Shown here: piece by piece, positions 56,701 to 64,000 of the stretch | How positions within the stretch are numbered: the stretch's first letter is position 1 | Layout of the letters: every line of letters starts with the position of its first letter | DNA from: Chitinophaga nivalis | GTDB lineage: Bacteria; Bacteroidota; Bacteroidia; Chitinophagales; Chitinophagaceae | Direction: 5' to 3' | DNA: 64,000 bases | Assembly (NCBI RefSeq): GCF_025989125.1 | Contig: NZ_JAPDNR010000001.1 | Span: forward strand, 5,382,087 to 5,446,086 | The notes under the pieces: model-generated | Database searches by the model: none | Told to the model about the DNA's origin: nothing | What the model saw: only the letters and a program-made list of their open reading frames with translations | Program-made: the position numbers and the translations under genes

Positions 56701-58900
56701 CATCAAAGCTGATAGGCCCCATCTGGGAGATCTTCTTTGTTTCGTCCAGCTCAAAATATGCCCTTTGCCAGGCCGACAAATCCACCAGCGATCTGTGGCC
56801 GATCATCACGCCTTTCGGCTGACCGGTAGATCCGGACGTATAGATCACATAGGCCGGATTCCCGGGAAGACTCAACCCAAGAGGGGTATCCACCGTATCT
56901 TCCAGCGTATCCAGCTGCACATCTATGGCAAAAACATTACCGGTATAGAAAGCCAGATCAAAAATATAATCAGCCTGTGTGATCAGCACTTTGATATCCG
57001 TATCCTGTATAATATATTCTTTCCGGCTATCCGGGTATTCCGGATCGATGGGCACATAAGCCCCACCGGCTTTCCAGATACCCAATACAGCAATGAACAT
57101 CTTTTCTGTTCTTTCCAGCATGATACCTACCAGCTCACCTGGTCTGACATTGCCTTCCCGGCGTAAATAACCGGCTAACCGGCTGGCCCGTTCGTCCAGT
57201 TCCTTATAGGTAAGCGTAGTGCCTTCAAAGATCAGCGCTTTATTATCCGGATATTTCCGCACCTGTTCTTCAAACAGGTCCACTACCGTTTTATTTTCCG
57301 GGAATGCACCAGCGGTATCATTAAATGTGTGCAACAACTGCGTTTTCTCCGCCTGGCTTAACAACTCCAGCTGCTGCAGGGGCCGGGCAGGATGTAGGGT
57401 AATAGCCACCATCAATTGCTCCAGCTGACCGGCGATCCGTTCAATCGTATTTTTCGTATAGATATCGCTGTTATACTGTATACTCAGCAGCATCCCATCC
57501 CCTGTTTCACTAAACCCAAAGATGATATCAAACCGGCAGGCCTGCTTCACTTCCTGATCGTACGGGCTCACCTGCAGGTCTCCCATTTGTTGCGGATCCT
57601 TTGTACTCACTACCTGACTGTGATCCAGCACTACCTGTACATCAAACAAAGGATTGCGGCTCAGGTCCCGCTGCAGGCGCAGCTCTTCCACCAGCTGATC
57701 AAAAGGATACACCTGATGTTCATAAGCGCCAAGTACCACTTGTTTGGCCAGTGCCAATGCTTCGCGATAGTTATCCTCTCCTTTGCAGGTAGCTCTTAAA
57801 GCCAACGTGTTACCGTAGTACCCGATCTGATCTGCGAGGTCGGCATGTTCCCGACCTGCGATGGGTGTACCGGTAATAATATCCTCTTGCCCTGTATACT
57901 TATAGAGCAGGATATTTACGACTGTCAGCAGGCCCATAAACAAGGTCGCTCCTTCTGCTTCCACCAGGGATTTCAGTGCGGTACTGACCCGGGGCCGGAT
58001 ACTTTTGTGTACTGTAGCACCATTGTAGGTTTTTATAACCGGACGGATGTAATCGCCCGGCAGGTCCAGCACCGGCAGTGACCCGGCAAACTGTTGCAGC
58101 CAGTAATCCCGGTGTGCTTGCAGGTTACCGCCACTCAGCTGTGCCTGTTGCCACACGGCATAGTCTTTATATTGAATACGCAGGGGTGGCAGCGGCACCG
58201 GTATTCCTTTAATCTGCGCATTATACAGCTGCAATAATTCCCGGATAAACACTTCCAGCGACCAGGCATCCATCACGATGTGGTGGATAACATACCCCAG
58301 TATCCATTTATGTGCCGCTACCTGGTATAAAGCAACGCGAAACAAAGGGCCTTCTGCCAGATCAAAAGAACGGGCAACGGCAGCTTCCATTAAGCTATGC
58401 ATTTGTTTCTCCGGCGCCGCTTCGCCACGCAGGTCATGATAATCAATGTGAAAATCACGGCCGGATGGCGCCAATACCAGCTGCTGTACTTCTTCCCGTT
58501 CATTCTCCCGGAATACCGTGCGCAGGCTCTCGTGACGGTCTATCAATGCATTTACCGCGTATGTCAGTGCGGCTACCTCCAGTTCCCCTTCCAACACATA
58601 CACCCCGGGGGTATTATACGCTACATTGCTATCCTCAAACCGGCTTAGTATCCATAACCTGAACTGGGAAGATGATAAAGGATAGCTTTCCTGGAGAGGA
58701 GCTTTATGAATAGCATTATAATCCTCTTTTTTATCTTTATAGGTATTGATCAGATCAATGAGATCGTTCTTATGATATTTGATATCTGTTAACAGGTCCT
58801 GGGTCAAAACGCCTTTAGGCGCTGTAATATCCAGCTTACCATCAACCAGTTTGATCTTTACATTTAGCTTCCTTAATCTTGTATACAGCGCTGATATCAT
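50756..58900 (-). CDS. NRPS-E: docking-C-A(with inserted methyltransferase)-PCP-C-A-PCP-TE
   Basis: Terminal NRPS of 2714 residues. Docking domain 1-55; C1 with HHIVMDA (Ala for the final Gly of HHxxxDG); A1 with YVIYTSGSTG near 683, NGYGPTE near 818 and A6 GEVYLSGPGTAVGYF near 865-880. About 290 residues are inserted next, holding a class I SAM methyltransferase-like domain (VDFGCGSGELL near 1013, VTGIDINP). A7 YKTGDLG resumes near 1203. PCP1 has LGGDS near 1362; C2 HHAILDG near 1588; A2 YTSGSTG near 2045; PCP2 TGGHS near 2433; TE AHSYGG near 2568 with a late His in DHFSIV. Codes: A1 DAGVVVGVY (unassigned, hydrophobic); A2 VGWEITTDV, lacking Asp235. The TE ends this assembly line. It sits 11 bp after the second CmlA-like gene. 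Confidence 0.95.
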   Translation of the reverse strand: MISALYTRLRKLNVKIKLVDGKLDITAPKGVLTQDLLTDIKYHKNDLIDLINTYKDKKEDYNAIHKAPLQESYPLSSSQFRLWILSRFEDSNVAYNTPGVYVLEGELEVAALTYAVNALIDRHESLRTVFRENEREEVQQLVLAPSGRDFHIDYHDLRGEAAPEKQMHSLMEAAVARSFDLAEGPLFRVALYQVAAHKWILGYVIHHIVMDAWSLEVFIRELLQLYNAQIKGIPVPLPPLRIQYKDYAVWQQAQLSGGNLQAHRDYWLQQFAGSLPVLDLPGDYIRPVIKTYNGATVHKSIRPRVSTALKSLVEAEGATLFMGLLTVVNILLYKYTGQEDIITGTPIAGREHADLADQIGYYGNTLALRATCKGEDNYREALALAKQVVLGAYEHQVYPFDQLVEELRLQRDLSRNPLFDVQVVLDHSQVVSTKDPQQMGDLQVSPYDQEVKQACRFDIIFGFSETGDGMLLSIQYNSDIYTKNTIERIAGQLEQLMVAITLHPARPLQQLELLSQAEKTQLLHTFNDTAGAFPENKTVVDLFEEQVRKYPDNKALIFEGTTLTYKELDERASRLAGYLRREGNVRPGELVGIMLERTEKMFIAVLGIWKAGGAYVPIDPEYPDSRKEYIIQDTDIKVLITQADYIFDLAFYTGNVFAIDVQLDTLEDTVDTPLGLSLPGNPAYVIYTSGSTGQPKGVMIGHRSLVDLSAWQRAYFELDETKKISQMGPISFDASVGESIMALTNGCTLVMISKGNFLDLIDLINQYGIDVVVTVPSMLRQLNPAAIQGMPRIVSVGEKCTVELYERWKDHCHFINGYGPTEYTVYSHVWHGREPMGAIPIGQSRTNLKTYITDSNMDPVPVGIEGEVYLSGPGTAVGYFKDRRKTFASFLPNHFYLNTIYQEKGEVINTEVFRKGKLTKEINVLFEKVTDSIEAAVAVEDIIPEIEAHFTGALKERAIKILQENAPDAEFKKTFLRYYYEGMFDTYKTESLSWKVFSKLAGREMPADASGVDFGCGSGELLQNIYDSGVKDVTGIDINPYFIDNLIKKNINSIISRIDTPTDIFLQDTRLARNSMDFAISTLTLDRVQHPANLLQNMTAVLKEGGRLILGTLLPIIEHEDGTNQSAFSYTKFENKLTPGITVKEDKYYLLEALVSNGITDIELFKVKTRVRSKNGVQDYELFVFCGNKLAHVDVAATDYIRMYKTGDLGKWLPDGNIIFTGRKDDQVKIHGHRIELGEIENVLLEHDKVDAAVVVARPNINGDKELIAYVVSEAPLASLDLRTYLGQTLPVYMIPGYFHQLPQLPLTSSGKIDKKNLPVPEAAALGTGTVYVAPRNDTEEKVVLIWQEILGKERIGIRDNFFELGGDSIRILKIISEIRKKLDLEIPLTDIYKHQTIEALLEHVLSNKDILEEQHKAQQETAIWVQAELDALKERILSSPEIRDPANIADVYPMSDIEKGMVFESLMDKGLGIYHDQMVRRRSFVDFDVNRLCAALELMVEKHTILRTGFNISDFETQVQIVYKKVKVAVRYENLIGMHLAEQEAVIREFMRTERNHPFDVTQAPLWRMAAFNLGGNDIVFIFQCHHAILDGWSDALFMTELNNLYLQLQENPDYHPEKLKSGYKDLIIQQEIDKKDDSIKDFWQTALADYKRLNIFKEEIAVSSYGQFLDMAEVKQLEQLAVDLKTTVKAISFTAYLFMLKVLNDDPEVVAGLVTNTRLSREDGDKVLGCFLNAVPFKIAVGENVQVDELITQVQQQLVTLKRYERISVLELSKIHPQQDKGNHFFDTFFNYVDFHAYESLADSTPAGASTSAVPMLNLDGHGLTNTYLDFTINSTGGRYQLGLHLTRKLRSGLTAEKLGQLFFAILTGIIRAPQQRIHQLEYISAAEKEQLLVTFNNTHTAYPRDSTIAGLFEVQAAKTPDNIAIAFEEQALTYAQLNETANQLGNYLRQQYDIRPDDLIGIKLARNEQMVIALLGVLKSGGACVPVDPAYPQERIDYMVADSNCKVFIDEDWWQAFKKSANNYDKANPVSINGPRDLACVIYTSGSTGKPKGGMLENSGIINHLYSKIALLQLNAESVICHNSQLHFVGGIWQLWAPLIVGGKCALCNEEELKSVSKLIHKAGVTGATMLEVIPSQLNEHLFYEKKIDLSGIKTFILTGEKLNTYFVERCYAGNEQVEIINTYGQTECSDVTTYYKIPRHSAEGKVLIGRPIQNTAIYILAPGGALCPVGVIGEICTSGDGVGRGYLNKPELTAEKFVPDPFQQGQLMYRTGDLGRWLPDGNIEITGRKDDQISIRGYRIELGEIEHALQRHPDIDAAAVIARYNAAGENELVAYIVGDAALNTAVLHAHLRKSVPDYMLPVYYVPLAVLPLTLNGKVDKRNLPDPQGISIDTGVAYVAPRHATEEKLALIWQEVLGREKVGVNDGFFETGGHSISMIRLLHKINTVFEQAAIRLIDLMQHTTIALQAALIAAGSGRLAGSDPHILTLREGTHEAPTFIIPGMPGIAEGYLEMAQQIPTQGVVYGLQMKGALAGETPLDSITDMAAHNIALIRAILPSGKIRLYAHSYGGTVVYEMLQQLAGTDIAVLEVVLIDSAPIGKGDGWAKQDAGLFLDHFFTANGLTAEKTRFYHLWPLCEHALAVQYNYASQLPYTVTLIIADDQGVWASPPDRTGWQEHYQQVNVIHAAGDHFSIVRAPYCSGWLANTSTNL

Positions 58901-58911
58901 ATAACTAATTT

Positions 58912-60525
58912 TTAAGCATACAAAGCTTTACTGCTGAACAATTCTTTCTCTGCAAACAGACGGGCAGCGATCCGACCTTCTTCCTTACATTTTTCAATCA
59001 ACATATTAGACTGGATGATCGGATTGGAATGTTCGGTATAATGCACATCCAGAATATGCTGTACCCATGGCTCTTCTCCCATGGCATATACATACACTTC
59101 CTTAAAATTAAAACGGTGCACCATCTCGATACCTTCGTTATAATTGCTGCCACGGCCCCGGCGCGAAAAGTCTTTTTCCCGTTCCTGCTTTTCGGTAAAT
59201 ACCGGCCCATATACCCAGGATGCCGGCGATCCGTCGCATTCCATGCCCATAAACAATACATCTACGTCGCCGGTAAAGTGATGCAGTTGCTCATACAATT
59301 CCGGAGACTGATTGCAGGCGTCTGCCACAGCCAGCAGGGTGTATTCTCCCAATCTGATATGATAACCCAGCTTGCTGTTGATATGCAGATCGTGGTGTTC
59401 TCCGATAAAAGGCACGCCGGTAATGACGATGCCGGAATCAGATACTACCTGTTCCAGGTCTGTCAGTTCAATGATATTTTTAAATCCGAGATGCCTGAGC
59501 ATCAGTTTCAGGGAAGGGTCCTGCAGGGCGCCATCAATGTTTTTGCCGACAATAATATTTTTGGTCTTATGCCGGATCTGCAGCATGGTTTCCATCAGAA
59601 TATGATCGTGGTGACCATGGGTAATCAGCACATAGTCAATTTCATCCGGCAGGTCATCATAGGTATAACGGGAGATATCAGACTCGTAGGTATAGCTCAA
59701 TACCGGATCCAGTAATATGCTGTGTTCTTTTGTTTCAATCAGGATACAGGCATGGCCGAAATACCGGATGCGGATACTATCCCCGTTGTACTTATCGTAA
59801 GTAGCAGGTTCTTTCGTGGTAAAGAGGCTTTTAAACAAAGGTTCCTGCTCCGGTGTAATGCCCAGCTGTTCTTTGATATAGTCAAATGTTTGCGGGGTAC
59901 GCTTCATCTTAAACAGTTCGTCCAGGGCAGTTGCACGGAATGGCAATTTCAATTCCAGGGTGTCCGGATTAGATAAGCGTGGCGTAGAAAATATAAAAGG
60001 TCTGTCGGCATCCTTCTCTATCAAAGACAAGGTTACGCACTGAAAAGATTCGATATAATAAGGACTGTTATAGATCAGTGCTTCATAGAAACGGAAGTCT
60101 GGCCGGTGGTGCCGGTCATAATACAACTCCACATATCCTTTCAGCTCTGCCGGGATTTCACGATACAGGGACTCCATCGCATACCCGGTTGCTTTTCTTC
60201 TCAACAGTTTATCGAGGGCACGGATAGCTGCCACAAAATCGAACAATGGCCTGGACAGCTCTTTGGTTCGCTCTAACAAGGCGCTTACTTCTTCTGCACA
60301 GTTACCTTCCAGGTCAATGAACGGACCTCCCTTAAAAGCGGGGTCTTTTACCGCCTTCGCGTGGGTTTCCGGATCATTGATATAAGACTCCATAATAGGA
60401 ATATACCGGCCTACCACATTGAATCCTGTCAGTACCGGCGGGATGATATGATGCCAGGCATACCAGTTATTAATCAATGGTTCTACTTTCACATTGTTCC
60501 TTAAGTAAACTAATTGCGTATCCAT
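58912..60525 (-). CDS. CmlA-like diiron beta-hydroxylase (second copy)
   Basis: Protein of 537 residues, collinear with the copy at 45991 and with CmlA (532). N-terminal helical domain, then MBL fold with HGHHDH near 296-301 (HxHxDH metal site), GEHHDL (Glu ligand), VADACN and AMGEEPW. Expected to bind an aminoacyl-carrier domain and hydroxylate the beta-carbon with O2 and a diiron centre. It is placed exactly between NRPS-F (11 bp upstream) and NRPS-E (11 bp downstream). NRPS-F has an aromatic-type pocket code, and CmlA itself acts on a carrier-bound aromatic residue, so a beta-hydroxy-Phe/Tyr is the simplest prediction. Having two copies in one operon suggests two hydroxylated positions or carrier-specific division of labour. 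Confidence 0.87.
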   Translation of the reverse strand: MDTQLVYLRNNVKVEPLINNWYAWHHIIPPVLTGFNVVGRYIPIMESYINDPETHAKAVKDPAFKGGPFIDLEGNCAEEVSALLERTKELSRPLFDFVAAIRALDKLLRRKATGYAMESLYREIPAELKGYVELYYDRHHRPDFRFYEALIYNSPYYIESFQCVTLSLIEKDADRPFIFSTPRLSNPDTLELKLPFRATALDELFKMKRTPQTFDYIKEQLGITPEQEPLFKSLFTTKEPATYDKYNGDSIRIRYFGHACILIETKEHSILLDPVLSYTYESDISRYTYDDLPDEIDYVLITHGHHDHILMETMLQIRHKTKNIIVGKNIDGALQDPSLKLMLRHLGFKNIIELTDLEQVVSDSGIVITGVPFIGEHHDLHINSKLGYHIRLGEYTLLAVADACNQSPELYEQLHHFTGDVDVLFMGMECDGSPASWVYGPVFTEKQEREKDFSRRGRGSNYNEGIEMVHRFNFKEVYVYAMGEEPWVQHILDVHYTEHSNPIIQSNMLIEKCKEEGRIAARLFAEKELFSSKALYA

Positions 60526-60536
60526 GGGTTCAAATT

Positions 60537-63500
60537 TTAGATAGAAATATTTTCTTCATTTTCTGTAGCTACGGTGTCATCATTGACCCAGTAGGTTTTT
60601 TCGATTTCGTGGTAGAGTTCTTCTACAGTCGGATGGCTGAATAAAACTGACAAGCTGAGATTGACGTCGAACATTTTACGAATGCGGGTGAGCAGTAAAG
60701 TACCTTTAAGGCTATGGCCCCCCACTTTAAAGAAGTTATCTTTTACGCCGATATCTTTCCGGTCCAGGATCTCTTCCCACAGCTGCACCAGCTTTTCTTC
60801 CGTTTCATTCCGGGGCGCCACATACTCCACACCGGTCTGTATTTCCAAGCCCTGCGGGTGTTGCAGCTGCCGCTTATCTACTTTACCATTGACGGTTAAC
60901 GGGAATGCTGTCAGCTGCATAAAATGATCCGGCAACATATACGCCGGCAGTATATTGCCGAGGTATTCCTGTATAGCCGTTACCGTTAGCTCTTCCTTAC
61001 CGGTTACATATGCCAGCAACTCCTTTTCACCATTATGGCCGGTACCCAGGATTACCACTGCCGCATCAATATTGGGATAGGTGTTTAAGGCGCTTTCGAT
61101 TTCGGCCAGCTCCACCCGATAGCCCCGGATCTTTACCTGGTCATCGTTGCGTCCTATGTAGACGATGTTGCCGGATTCTGACCATTTACCCAGGTCGCCG
61201 GTTTTATAGATGCGGTCTCCTTTATGGAATGGGTTGGGCACAAAACGTTCTGCTGTTAAAGCAGCCTGATTCAGGTATCCTTTCGCCAGTCCGGCTCCGC
61301 CTATATATATTTCACCGGTTATACCCGGAGGAACCAGGTTCATATGCGGATCCAGTATGTACAGCTGCGTATTGGGAATAGGCGTTCCTACCGGAATAGG
61401 CTCCTCTGTAAGGTGTGTTCCTGCTGCGATCGTGAATACGGTTGCACAGATACTTGCTTCCGTAGGGCCGTAGGCGTTATAGTAGGTACCCTGCTGAGCA
61501 ATAGCTGCGGCATGCGCTGCTACAGCCGCCTCCCCTGCTGAGATGAGTTTTCTGATGGGTTGCAGTTTGTCTATGGACAGCATTTGCAGCCATGCCGGAG
61601 GAATGGTTGCAAAATCAATCCTGTTGTCTGCTATATATTGTTCAAACAACTGGGGATCTTTCCGTGTCTCTTCTCCGATCACATATAAGGTACCACCCGA
61701 CGTAAGGATGGTAAATATTTCTGATACAGAGGCGTCAAATGAACAGGAAGCAAATTGTAATCCTCTTTCCTGTCCCTTTAAGTCAAAAACACTGCGCTGT
61801 GCCAGAATGGTATTGACAATGGCATGCTGTTCGATCATCACGCCCTTAGGCTGGCCGGTAGAGCCGGAGGTATAAATCACATAGGCCAGGTCAAGGGGCT
61901 CACTCACCGGCCCTTCCCACTGGTGGCTATACAGCTTTGCCTCCTGGATAAAACATTCCAGTTCATGCACATCTATTACCACTTTACACTCGCTGTCATC
62001 CAACATAAAGTCGATCCTGTCTTCCGGATACGCCGGGTCTATAGGTACATAGGCGCCGCCGCTTTTCAGTACGCCCAGTATCGCGATGATCATCCACTGG
62101 CTTCTTTTCAGCTGTATGCCTACCCGGTCATTTACCTTTATGCGGTACTTCTTTCTTAAATAATTACCCAGCTGGGTCGACTTTTCACTTACTTCCTGAT
62201 AACTCAGTGAAAGGTCTTCAAATACGAGGGCCGGCGCCTGCGGCGTTTTTTGCACCTGCGCTTCAAACAAGGCAGCCAGTGTGGTATCTTTCGGATAAGC
62301 AGCTGCGGTATCATTAAATGCCTGCAGCAGTTGTTGCTTTTCTGCTGCTGTCAGGTAATCTATTTCCAGCAGGGCAGTATCCGGAGCCGCAATCACTGCT
62401 GCCACCAGCTGATTCAGGTGATCAGCCATCCGCGCGATGCTATGCTGCGTATAAATATCCGTGTTGTATTCGATCTGTACCTGTATGGTTTCTCCTACTT
62501 CCTGGAAGTTGAAGGTCAGGTCAAACTTACAGACCCCGCTTGCTACTTCATACCCGCTTACTTTCAGGCCATCCAGTTCCTGTGACGTGTTGGTACTGAC
62601 CGTAGCTGCATTATGCAATACCAGCCATACATCAAACAGTACGTTACGGCTCAGGTCCCGCTGGGGCTGCAGTATTTCCACCAATTCATCAAACGGAAAC
62701 AACTGATGCTCATGTGCATCGGAAGTATTGATCTTTACTGCAGCCAGCAATGCCTTGAAGCTATCAGCTCCTTTGAAGCGGGTTCGCATGGCTGCTGTGT
62801 TGATATAAAAACCAATCTGGTCTTCCAGATCGGCATGCTCCCTTCCTGCTGCCGGACTACCTATCACAATATCTTCCTGGCTGGTATACCGATATAACAG
62901 GGCATTTACAGCGGCCAGTAAGCCCATATATAATGTAGCACCCTGCTGCTGACAAAAGGCTTTAAAGTCTTTACCAGTGGCAGTATCCAGCAGCCGGCCC
63001 ACCGCCGCACCATTGTAGGTTTTAATAGCCGGCCGGATCTTGTCGCCGCTCAATGCCAGCACCGGTGCTTCTTCCGCAAACTGTTGCAACCAATACGCTT
63101 TATGTGCGGCCATCTGTCCGTTGCCCAGCTGCTCCTGCTGCCAGGCAGCATAGTCTTTATACTGTATACGCAGCGGCGATAACACATTGGTCACTCCTTT
63201 GAGGTAGCCATTGTACAACTGCAGCAATTCCTTTATCAGAATTTCCATAGACCAGCCATCGCTGATGATGTGGTGCATCACGTAGGTGAACACCCATTTA
63301 TGCGGCCCGGTCTGAAACAAGCTGGCACGTATCAGCGGCCCCGTTCCCAGTTCGAACAAGGTATTGAAGGCTACCTGTACGTGTTCTTTTACTTTCGCCT
63401 CCCCTGCCTGCTGCAGGTCTTTATACACCATACGGAAGCCTGTTGCTGCCGGTTCCAGGATAAATTGTCTGATTTGTCCGTGTTCATCTTCCTTAAACAC

Positions 63501-63884
63501 AGTACGTAAACTTTCATGGCGTACCAGCAACGCAGCAAAGGCATACTCCAGTGCTGCCTGATCCAGCGCCCCTTCAAACACATAAACACCGGGGATATTA
63601 TATGCGCTGCCGGCTTCCCGGAACTGGTTTAATACCCACAGTCTCCGCTGAGAAGACGACAGGACGTAGTTTGCCTGCGGAGCTGTTTTATGGATGTCAA
63701 CATAGTCATTCATTTTTGTTTTGTAGGCATGGAGAAAATCAATCAGCTCCGCTTTATGAGACTTGATTTCATTTAACAGCTCCTCATTTAAAACGCCTTT
63801 AGGGGCCAATACATCCAGGTTGCCATCCACTAACTGAACGTCGATCTTGAGTTGTTTCAGCTTTACATATAAATCCGATAACAT
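60537..63884 (-). CDS. NRPS-F: docking-C-A(aromatic)-PCP, single module
   Basis: Single-module NRPS of 1115 residues. Docking domain 1-55 (similar to that of NRPS-E); C domain with HHIISDG near 202; A domain with YVIYTSGSTG near 670; PCP with VGGHS near 1050; then a short acidic tail. Pocket code DASTIAAIC differs from the classical phenylalanine code (DAWTIAAIC) only at position 239, where Ser replaces Trp and enlarges the pocket, so Phe, Tyr or a related aromatic acid is expected. There is no loading or TE domain, so it is an internal extension module, with upstream modules beyond the right edge or supplied in trans. It is followed 11 bp downstream by a CmlA-like hydroxylase, probably acting on its carrier-bound residue. 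Confidence 0.95.
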   Translation of the reverse strand: MLSDLYVKLKQLKIDVQLVDGNLDVLAPKGVLNEELLNEIKSHKAELIDFLHAYKTKMNDYVDIHKTAPQANYVLSSSQRRLWVLNQFREAGSAYNIPGVYVFEGALDQAALEYAFAALLVRHESLRTVFKEDEHGQIRQFILEPAATGFRMVYKDLQQAGEAKVKEHVQVAFNTLFELGTGPLIRASLFQTGPHKWVFTYVMHHIISDGWSMEILIKELLQLYNGYLKGVTNVLSPLRIQYKDYAAWQQEQLGNGQMAAHKAYWLQQFAEEAPVLALSGDKIRPAIKTYNGAAVGRLLDTATGKDFKAFCQQQGATLYMGLLAAVNALLYRYTSQEDIVIGSPAAGREHADLEDQIGFYINTAAMRTRFKGADSFKALLAAVKINTSDAHEHQLFPFDELVEILQPQRDLSRNVLFDVWLVLHNAATVSTNTSQELDGLKVSGYEVASGVCKFDLTFNFQEVGETIQVQIEYNTDIYTQHSIARMADHLNQLVAAVIAAPDTALLEIDYLTAAEKQQLLQAFNDTAAAYPKDTTLAALFEAQVQKTPQAPALVFEDLSLSYQEVSEKSTQLGNYLRKKYRIKVNDRVGIQLKRSQWMIIAILGVLKSGGAYVPIDPAYPEDRIDFMLDDSECKVVIDVHELECFIQEAKLYSHQWEGPVSEPLDLAYVIYTSGSTGQPKGVMIEQHAIVNTILAQRSVFDLKGQERGLQFASCSFDASVSEIFTILTSGGTLYVIGEETRKDPQLFEQYIADNRIDFATIPPAWLQMLSIDKLQPIRKLISAGEAAVAAHAAAIAQQGTYYNAYGPTEASICATVFTIAAGTHLTEEPIPVGTPIPNTQLYILDPHMNLVPPGITGEIYIGGAGLAKGYLNQAALTAERFVPNPFHKGDRIYKTGDLGKWSESGNIVYIGRNDDQVKIRGYRVELAEIESALNTYPNIDAAVVILGTGHNGEKELLAYVTGKEELTVTAIQEYLGNILPAYMLPDHFMQLTAFPLTVNGKVDKRQLQHPQGLEIQTGVEYVAPRNETEEKLVQLWEEILDRKDIGVKDNFFKVGGHSLKGTLLLTRIRKMFDVNLSLSVLFSHPTVEELYHEIEKTYWVNDDTVATENEENISI

Positions 63885-63906
63885 AAGGAAAGATTATGTG
63901 TTTAAC

Positions 63907-64000
63907 TTATGAAATACTATTCGCCATCAGTTCTGTTTCCATGGCTTCAAATAAGGCATGGATATTATCCAGTCCAAAACCTTCGTAGTTATTTACTCTT
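63907..64000 (-). CDS. C-terminal 30 residues of an unidentified protein, partial at right edge
   Basis: A minus-strand frame open to the edge ends at a TAA at 63907-63909, 22 bp before the NRPS-F start. The visible residues include YEGFGLDNIHALFEAMETEL and suggest a terminal helix. They do not look like a PCP end; the end of a C domain or of an accessory enzyme is possible. Its tight spacing puts it in the same operon. I cannot name it. Confidence 0.5.
   Translation of the reverse strand, partial: RVNNYEGFGLDNIHALFEAMETELMANSIS

Noticed and set aside
1..64000. CRISPR arrays, tRNA, rRNA, transposases, MbtH protein, phosphopantetheinyl transferase
   Set aside because: Looked for and not seen; repeated DNA in the window is accounted for by paralogous NRPS domains.

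Overview
The window reads as the chromosome of a Bacteroidota bacterium, most likely a Chitinophaga-type member of the Chitinophagaceae. The support is indirect: carboxypeptidase-regulatory-domain outer-membrane barrels, a TAnnTTTG-type -7 element, no obvious Shine-Dalgarno sites, Bacteroidota-style double-glycine leader peptides and very large NRPS genes. No rRNA, tRNA, CRISPR array, transposase or integrase was seen.

The window is dominated by two blocks of non-ribosomal peptide synthetase (NRPS) genes, all on the minus strand. The LEFT block (1-29545) reads, in transcription order: NRPS-D (23405-29545; docking-C-E(C-terminal half)-C-A-PCP-TE), NRPS-C (19974-23384; half C-A-PCP-PCP-E(N-terminal half)), an outer-membrane receptor, a fatty acyl-AMP ligase fused to an acyl carrier protein, NRPS-B (Ala-Thr by pocket code) and NRPS-A (unassigned, then Pro, then a third C domain; it runs off the left edge). 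The ligase and the NRPS-B and NRPS-A genes overlap or nearly touch, which predicts an N-acylated peptide starting acyl-Ala-Thr-X-Pro. The RIGHT block (45991-64000) reads: the tail of an unidentified gene, NRPS-F (an aromatic residue by pocket code), a CmlA-like diiron beta-hydroxylase, NRPS-E (two modules plus thioesterase, with a methyltransferase-like domain inserted in the first A domain), a class III aminotransferase, a SyrD/PvdE-type peptide exporter and a second CmlA-like hydroxylase. Most gaps are 10-22 bp, so this looks like one operon making a beta-hydroxylated peptide.

Between the blocks (29546-45990) lies a mixed region. It holds an AT-rich non-coding stretch, two small six-cysteine peptides with double-glycine leaders and a lipoprotein related to cholesterol-dependent cytolysins whose membrane-binding domain 4 is replaced by aromatic repeats. 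These are followed by a VOC protein, a Crp/Fnr regulator with an isochorismatase-like hydrolase, a secreted protein of unknown role, a TetR regulator with a clear promoter and operator next to a YjhX-like protein, a small protein with a caspase-like His/Cys pair, a TolC-HlyD-ABC-2 permease efflux operon, and a second outer-membrane barrel.

The most unusual observations are: an epimerization domain cut into two complementary halves on two adjacent genes in reversed order; a methyltransferase-like domain between core motifs A6 and A7 of an adenylation domain; two adenylation domains lacking the Asp that binds the alpha-amino group; the cytolysin-like protein with a swapped C-terminus; and the pair of six-cysteine leader peptides just upstream of it. 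Substrate codes were read by eye from aligned motifs and are predictions.
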